IMG/VR virus record: IMGVR_UViG_3300024289_000019
Coordinates: 1 to 64,000 of that record
Strand: one strand, 5' to 3'
Source: a virus
DNA length: 64,000 bases
In this document: piece by piece, positions 60,154-64,000 of the stretch
Numbering within the stretch: the stretch's first letter is position 1
Layout of the letters: the number at the start of each line of letters is the position of its first letter
Translations under genes and position numbers: made by a program
Notes under the pieces: generated by a model
What the model was told of the DNA's origin: nothing
The model's database searches: none
The model's input: only the letters and a program-made list of their open reading frames with translations

Positions 60154-62115
60154 TTGACTAGAACTAAGTTATGGAGATTATCTTTAGCCGCCATTTTAGG
60201 ATTTGGTTGGCTATTTCTCACACCCGCTTCTTATAGCGACGATCCACTTGGAACTGCCGCTCAGCAGATAGATCAACTTGAGGTGGATGTTCAAAAACTC
60301 AATGATAAGGTTTCAACACAGGCTAAGATAGATATAGCCAATTCAAAATATGATTCCGCCGTTGCTGCAAAGTCTGACATGGATTCTAAACAGGCAATTA
60401 AAGCAACGAAACAAACTGAATATGATAACGCAGTTTCTGCATTAGCAACAGCATTATCAGAAAAAAATGCAGCACAATCGGCAGTAGATGGACAAACTGT
60501 TGTAGTTGCTACAGCAAATACTAATAAGCAAAATAAAAAAGATACCTTAGATGCTGCTAACATAAATTTACAAACTCAAGCATCTGGCAATAGCTCACAA
60601 ACAAATACGCTAGATGCTTATTTATACGACTGTTACACTTGGTATAACAAATATAATTCTGCACCAGATCTTGAATGTCCAGATGGAAGAGGTGGCGGAA
60701 ATGCTATAGCAATGGGTCCTTGGTCAGGTATTAATTTTAATTTTGGTAGTGGTGGTCCAGCAGGGTTGTACGATGACTATCAAATTAAATGGGTAGGATA
60801 TATTAAAACTACACAGCATTGGACTCCACAATTTAGATTATGTTCTGATGATGGAATGATATTAAAAATTAGTGGACTTACTGTTGTTAATAATTGGTAT
60901 GATCGTGGTGGTCAATGTGGAGCGTCAAACGGATACTATATGGCATCAAATGGGTGGGAGCCTATAGAAGTATGGTGGTATGAAAATGGTGGAGGAGCCA
61001 ATGGAAGCCTACAATGGAATATAGGTAATGGATGGACAGTTATTCCTGCTAATGTATTTTCAATTACATTACCACAAAATAGTCCAGAATATGAAGCAGC
61101 GTTAGCTGCACAAATTACTGCACAACAAGAGTATGCCGCTGCTCTTGCTACATATAATACTGAAAATGATAAATTAACTCAATATAATCAAACTCTTTCT
61201 AGTAAAACAACTGCATATAATACTGCTGTTACAGATAAAAATACTGCACAGACTTCTTTGGCTACTGCTACAACAAATTATAATAATTCAGTAACTACAT
61301 ATAATACGTCAATTACTGAATTAAATACTGCAATTACTGATGCACAAAATGAATATAATAGTCAATGGAATTTAGAAGAGCAGCAGAGAATTCAAGCAGC
61401 TATTGCACAGGCTTTAGCAAATCAACCACAGCCTACTCCAGAGCCAACTACTGAATCTACTCCAGAGCCATCGCCTGAGCAAACAACACCAGTCGATCCC
61501 ACTCCAACTCCAGATTCTGAAACCACAGATGAACCGAAGCCAGATATAACTGCTGATCCTGAGCCCACTGTTGAGCCTTCACCAGAACCTTCACCTCTGC
61601 CATCGGATATAAATCCAGATCCAACTCCTGAACCAGAGCCAACTCCTGCTGAACCTTCTTCAAAACCATCTGCTAATACTATCACAGAAGAGACAGCAAA
61701 TCTAATTGCAGATTTAACAAGTAAAGATACATTAACTAAATTAACTCCAGAACAAAAGCAGGCGGTAGCACAGGGTCTTGGAATTAAAACAGAAGAATTA
61801 GCAAAGGTAGCAGCATTGGCAGCTACTGATAAAAATTTAGCAACAGCCTTACAAGAATTTGGCGATAGAATTAAAGAAAATACTAATGCTCCTATGCCAT
61901 ATACATTAGCAGATGCAACAACAGAGGTTGCCACAGAAGCATTTTTATCAGACCCAATTGGAGCCATTACAGATATTGATTTTAAAAAATTACTTAGCCC
62001 ATCAGAATGGGGTAAGGATATGACAGATGACCAAAGAGAAAAAGCGCAGGAAGTAATTGTTCCTGTAGTTATTGCAGCAAATATTGTGGCAGCAGCCATG
62101 ACAAGGAGGATATAA
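60154..62115 (+). CDS. secreted PA14-domain protein
   Basis: 653 residues from TTG 60154, with AGGAG about seven bases upstream. Residues 1-28 form a signal peptide (basic start, LSLAAILGFGWLFL, then TPASYS). Coiled coils span 30-145 and 315-425. Residues about 156-308 carry a PA14-like domain (GLYDDYQIKWVGYI, RLCSDDGMILKISG, VWWYENGGG) with two added Cys. Residues about 428-515 are Pro/Glu/Thr-rich. The C-terminus has a hydrophobic helix (VIVPVVIAANIVAAA) and RRI, like a membrane anchor. PA14 domains bind glycans. Placed before the lysis genes; it may display on the cell surface, or be released. Confidence 0.72.
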   Translation: MTRTKLWRLSLAAILGFGWLFLTPASYSDDPLGTAAQQIDQLEVDVQKLNDKVSTQAKIDIANSKYDSAVAAKSDMDSKQAIKATKQTEYDNAVSALATALSEKNAAQSAVDGQTVVVATANTNKQNKKDTLDAANINLQTQASGNSSQTNTLDAYLYDCYTWYNKYNSAPDLECPDGRGGGNAIAMGPWSGINFNFGSGGPAGLYDDYQIKWVGYIKTTQHWTPQFRLCSDDGMILKISGLTVVNNWYDRGGQCGASNGYYMASNGWEPIEVWWYENGGGANGSLQWNIGNGWTVIPANVFSITLPQNSPEYEAALAAQITAQQEYAAALATYNTENDKLTQYNQTLSSKTTAYNTAVTDKNTAQTSLATATTNYNNSVTTYNTSITELNTAITDAQNEYNSQWNLEEQQRIQAAIAQALANQPQPTPEPTTESTPEPSPEQTTPVDPTPTPDSETTDEPKPDITADPEPTVEPSPEPSPLPSDINPDPTPEPEPTPAEPSSKPSANTITEETANLIADLTSKDTLTKLTPEQKQAVAQGLGIKTEELAKVAALAATDKNLATALQEFGDRIKENTNAPMPYTLADATTEVATEAFLSDPIGAITDIDFKKLLSPSEWGKDMTDDQREKAQEVIVPVVIAANIVAAAMTRRI

Positions 62116-62312
62116 TGAAAATAATTAAAGGTTTCTTTAATTGGATATGGGAAGCGATCAAGGAAAGTATAGCCCAGCTATGGACCCTCCTCGGATTTTT
62201 CATAGCCTGGTTGACCCTTACAGGGACAGCACAGGATGTAGTGGGCCTAGCAACAGTGATAGTTACTGTAATTTGGCTAATAACCATCCCTTTAAGAAAA
62301 AATGAGGAATAA
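62115..62312 (+). CDS. small membrane protein, holin-like
   Basis: 65 residues. Two hydrophobic segments (about 22-38 and 42-58) and a charged C-terminus (RKNEE). It overlaps the PA14 stop by one base (TATAATG; AAGGAGG lies before it). The size and place, upstream of endolysin, fit a holin or an antiholin. A Leu-rich N-terminus (MKIIKGFFNWIWEAI) is amphipathic. Confidence 0.55.
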   Translation: MKIIKGFFNWIWEAIKESIAQLWTLLGFFIAWLTLTGTAQDVVGLATVIVTVIWLITIPLRKNEE

Positions 62313-62314
62313 GG

Positions 62315-62320
62315 TATAAT
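62315..62320 (+). promoter_or_regulatory. -10 box, predicted leaderless lipoprotein mRNA
   Basis: TATAAT ends six bases before the ATG at 62327. It is preceded by AAGG rather than TGN. No SD. Confidence 0.5.
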
Positions 62321-62326
62321 AGTGGT

Positions 62327-62545
62327 ATGAAAAGAATAATTGCTATTGCTTTATCAGGTCTATTAATGCTATCATTAAGTAGCTGTGGCTTTCAGGGTTC
62401 ATACAGATACCCATGCCAAGACCCTGCGAATTGGGAGAAGGCGGAATGCAATCCTCCAATTTGTGAAGCAACAGGAACATGCACTAAAGATATAATTGGT
62501 AAAGCATCAACTACTACTACTGAAACAGGTACAACAAATGGCTAG
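62327..62545 (+). CDS. small lipoprotein
   Basis: 72 residues. Signal peptide with lipobox LSSC (Cys20) after a hydrophobic stretch (AIALSGLLMLSL). The mature part has five further Cys and a Thr-rich tail. It would attach to the outer face of the membrane. Roles for phage lipoproteins include lysis help and blocking a second infection; neither is shown here. Overlaps the next gene by eight bases. Confidence 0.78.
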   Translation: MKRIIAIALSGLLMLSLSSCGFQGSYRYPCQDPANWEKAECNPPICEATGTCTKDIIGKASTTTTETGTTNG

Positions 62546-62978
62546 AGAAAGATTAAGTCCACAGGATTTGGACGCTAGATTAAAATTTATTTTAGGAATT
62601 ACATTAGGGTCTATTCTATTCCTTACAGCAGTAGGAATTTTATACGGACTTTTGTTTGTAACGCAACCAATCGGAGCACAGTCAGAAAATGATAAAATGT
62701 TTTTTAATGTGCTTGGATCTGTAGCAACTTTTATTACAGGAACGTTGGCTGGCCTACTAATTGGTCAATCAGGTGCTAAAGATATTATGAAAGCACAACT
62801 TGATAATAAAGAAATGGATGCTAAAAATACCCAAGCAGATAAAAAGCTTGAATCAGAATTATCAATTAATGAATTAAAGGCTGATGTAGAAGCAGACGCA
62901 GTTCGTGCTCGTCTTGCAGCAAAACCTGATGGTGCAATGCCAGCAGAGCAACCAGTTGATACAGAATGGGATAAATAA
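62538..62978 (+). CDS. membrane protein, holin candidate
   Basis: 146 residues from ATG 62538 (an ATG at 62496 is in frame but lies inside the lipoprotein gene). Two membrane segments at about 16-36 (FILGITLGSILFLTAVGILY) and 55-75 (FFNVLGSVATFITGTLAGLL). A long charged helical tail (80-130) follows. Directly before the endolysin, so a two-span holin with a cytosolic tail is likely. Confidence 0.6.
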   Translation: MARERLSPQDLDARLKFILGITLGSILFLTAVGILYGLLFVTQPIGAQSENDKMFFNVLGSVATFITGTLAGLLIGQSGAKDIMKAQLDNKEMDAKNTQADKKLESELSINELKADVEADAVRARLAAKPDGAMPAEQPVDTEWDK

Positions 62979-62980
62979 TT

Positions 62981-63571
62981 ATGACAGATTTTCCAGTCCC
63001 AGCAGAAACATCTAAAGCGCCAGCAGGTACTGCTGCACGTTTAATCCAAGTTGCTAAATCCCAGGTAGGTTATATCGAGGGACCAAAAGACAACGAGACA
63101 AAATATGGAGCGTACACCAAGGCAAATTTCCAACCTTGGTGTGGAAGTTTTGTAATGTGGTGTGCAAACGAAGCAGGCGTCAAAGTTCCAAATACAGTTT
63201 ATACTCCAGGTGGTGCAGCGGCATTTAAAAAAGCTGGATCTTGGATTGACGGAGACATTGCTGATCCTGAGCCAGGAGATATTGCCTATTTTGATTTTCC
63301 CTCAGATGGCGTTGATCGTATATCTCATGTCGGAATTGTTATTGAAGATAATGAAGACGGGACCGTTTGGTGTGTTGAAGGAAATACTACTGGAGACGGT
63401 AAAAAAGGAAGTCAAAGGAATGGCGGAGAAGCCTGCAAAAAATTACGTGCATATAAGAAAAATAAGAAAAATGTACAAGTTTCAATTGTAGGTTTTGGAA
63501 GGCCAAAATTTAAATCTGGATTATCAACAACTAATGCATCTGGGGCAAAATGCCCTACTTGTGGAAAGTAA
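62981..63571 (+). CDS. endolysin, CHAP domain
   Basis: 196 residues. CHAP amidase/peptidase motif: QPWCGSFVMWCANEAG with Cys54, ISHVGIVIED with His116, and CVEGNTTGDG with Glu133. Cuts host peptidoglycan. No signal peptide, so release through the holin pore is expected. The C-terminal tail ends in CPTCGK, an unusual Cys pair. Follows the holin candidate by two bases. Confidence 0.85.
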   Translation: MTDFPVPAETSKAPAGTAARLIQVAKSQVGYIEGPKDNETKYGAYTKANFQPWCGSFVMWCANEAGVKVPNTVYTPGGAAAFKKAGSWIDGDIADPEPGDIAYFDFPSDGVDRISHVGIVIEDNEDGTVWCVEGNTTGDGKKGSQRNGGEACKKLRAYKKNKKNVQVSIVGFGRPKFKSGLSTTNASGAKCPTCGK

Positions 63572-63584
63572 TATAAAAATAGTA

Positions 63585-63627
63585 TTGACAATGCCCTGTG
63601 GGAATATGTATAATGTATACCACAGGG
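63585..63627 (+). promoter_or_regulatory. tRNA-Asn promoter enclosed by an inverted repeat
   Basis: TTGACA (63585-63590), 18 bases, TATAAT (63609-63614). CCCTGTGG (63594-63601) and CCACAGGG (63620-63627) are perfect inverted arms around the -10 box. The right arm lies at the predicted start. This looks like an operator. Confidence 0.65.
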
Positions 63628-63636
63628 TTTCCCCTT

Positions 63637-63709
63637 TGATCCATAGCTCAGTCGGCAGAGCGGGAAGCTGTTAACTTCTAGGTCCCTGGTTCGAGTCCAG
63701 GTGGATCAG
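63637..63709 (+). tRNA. tRNA-Asn (anticodon GUU)
   Basis: Acceptor TGATCCA with TGGATCA, perfect. D-arm GCTC...GAGC, anticodon stem GGAAG/CTTCT with loop CTGTTAA (GTT at 63670-63672), T-arm CCTGG-TTCGAGT-CCAGG, discriminator G. CCA not encoded. Confidence 0.92.
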
Positions 63710-63725
63710 CGAGAGAAAGAAAAAA

Positions 63726-63956
63726 ATGATTGCTCAAGAAAACAAAGTAAACAAGTTAATTAAAAACTTTAAAACAGATTACCAAGAAGCATTTTGGGAC
63801 GGGTATACACTTGTAGTGTGGAAACGTGATCCTTCTGGCTTTTCAAATAAACGTGGAATGTTTAGAAATGAAACTTGGGGCTTAACAACTAGATTTAATA
63901 TGACAGACGGCGGAGTTTGGGATTTGCCTGAGCGTTATGTCAAATATATTAAATGA
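63726..63956 (+). CDS. hypothetical protein, 76 aa
   Basis: Starts behind a purine-rich leader (GAGAAAG). Contains FWDGYTLVVWKRDPSGFSNKR, NETWGLTTRFNM and WDLPERYVKYI, a Trp/Tyr-rich layout seen in small actinophage proteins. Function unknown. Confidence 0.65.
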   Translation: MIAQENKVNKLIKNFKTDYQEAFWDGYTLVVWKRDPSGFSNKRGMFRNETWGLTTRFNMTDGGVWDLPERYVKYIK

Positions 63957-64000
63957 TCTAGGCGTAGACTCAGATGATTTTGAATGGTGGCATCTAGCGG
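63937..64000 (+). CDS. start of a possible WhiB-like regulator (cut by the window end)
   Basis: An ATG at 63937 overlaps the previous gene by 20 bases and stays open to the window end. The visible residues include DSDDFEWWHLA, which resembles the first part of WhiB iron-sulfur regulators before their first Cys. The Cys residues would lie beyond the window. Tentative. Confidence 0.3.
   Translation, partial: MSNILNDLGVDSDDFEWWHLA

Noticed and set aside
61422-62099. 225-codon open frame on the minus strand
   Set aside because: Mirror of the Pro/Glu/Thr-rich stalk of the PA14 protein. The product is low-complexity Gly/Ser/Val and the + strand gene is clear.
1-64000. Integration functions (integrase, attachment site, phage repressor)
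   Set aside because: No tyrosine or serine recombinase motif or repressor-like gene pair was found. The small HTH proteins at 41721 and 54645 are not enough to suggest lysogeny.

Overview
The window reads as about 64 kb of a tailed double-stranded DNA phage. Every supported gene is on the + strand, tightly packed, with many 1-4 base stop/start overlaps. It carries a long-tailed (siphovirus-type) virion gene set: portal, HK97-type protease and capsid, neck proteins, major tail protein, frameshifted tail chaperones, a 2087-residue tape measure, tail-tip proteins and many fibre proteins. DNA is AT-rich. A low-GC actinobacterial host is my best inference, not a demonstration. The hints are several start codons placed only 6 bases after a -10 box (leaderless mRNAs are common in actinobacteria), PASTA repeats in a fibre, a C-family DNA polymerase with an intact PHP domain, a CHAP endolysin beside a lipoprotein, and a possible WhiB-like gene start cut by the window edge. 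I see no integrase, transposase, CRISPR array or reverse transcriptase, so nothing here argues for lysogeny.

Layout. 1-3136: accessory genes (unknown protein; U32-like iron-sulfur TIM barrel fused to a methyltransferase; membrane transporter-like protein). 3251-12236: receptor-binding and fibre locus with duplicated Gly-rich adhesins, LamG-type, PASTA and fibronectin modules. 12297-20639: portal, protease plus scaffold, major capsid, connectors, major tail protein. 20753-40718: tail chaperones with a -1 frameshift site, tape measure, tail-tip proteins, a 1436-residue fibre and four small coiled-coil or beta proteins. 40790-54791: DNA metabolism: metallophosphoesterase, DnaB helicase, DnaG primase, ssDNA-binding protein, pyrimidine-dimer glycosylase, DnaE polymerase, MazG, RecA-like recombinase, PD-(D/E)XK resolvase-like protein, Cas4-like exonuclease, RuvC-like resolvase. 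54793-57721: Nmad1-like protein and both terminase subunits. 57731-59916: tRNA-Met(CAU), tRNA-Arg(UCU), a possible small RNA, HSP20 and a 2-oxoglutarate oxygenase. 60154-63571: secreted PA14-domain protein, small membrane proteins, lipoprotein and CHAP endolysin (lysis and surface module). 63637-63709: tRNA-Asn, followed by small genes to the window end.

Transcription signals. Eleven promoters share an extended -10 box TGNTAnnnT (mostly TGNTATAAT) with poor -35 boxes. Promoters before two tRNAs have TTGACA-N18-TATAAT. mRNA starts seem to fall into classes: start codon 6 bases after the -10 (predicted leaderless: 12297, 31592, 55148, 62327), or a leader whose first bases form a stem-loop (40752, 45432, 58586, 60122), or a short leader with a Shine-Dalgarno. 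Intrinsic terminators separate the portal, capsid, tail-tube, ssDNA-binding and HSP20 units.

How the genes work together. The structural blocks build head and tail, with an internal start inside the protease gene and a CCCAAAT slip site supplying the usual alternative products. The replication block gives the phage most of its own replisome and recombination enzymes. The fibre and lysis blocks, together with the PA14 protein, are the surface-facing and fastest-evolving parts.
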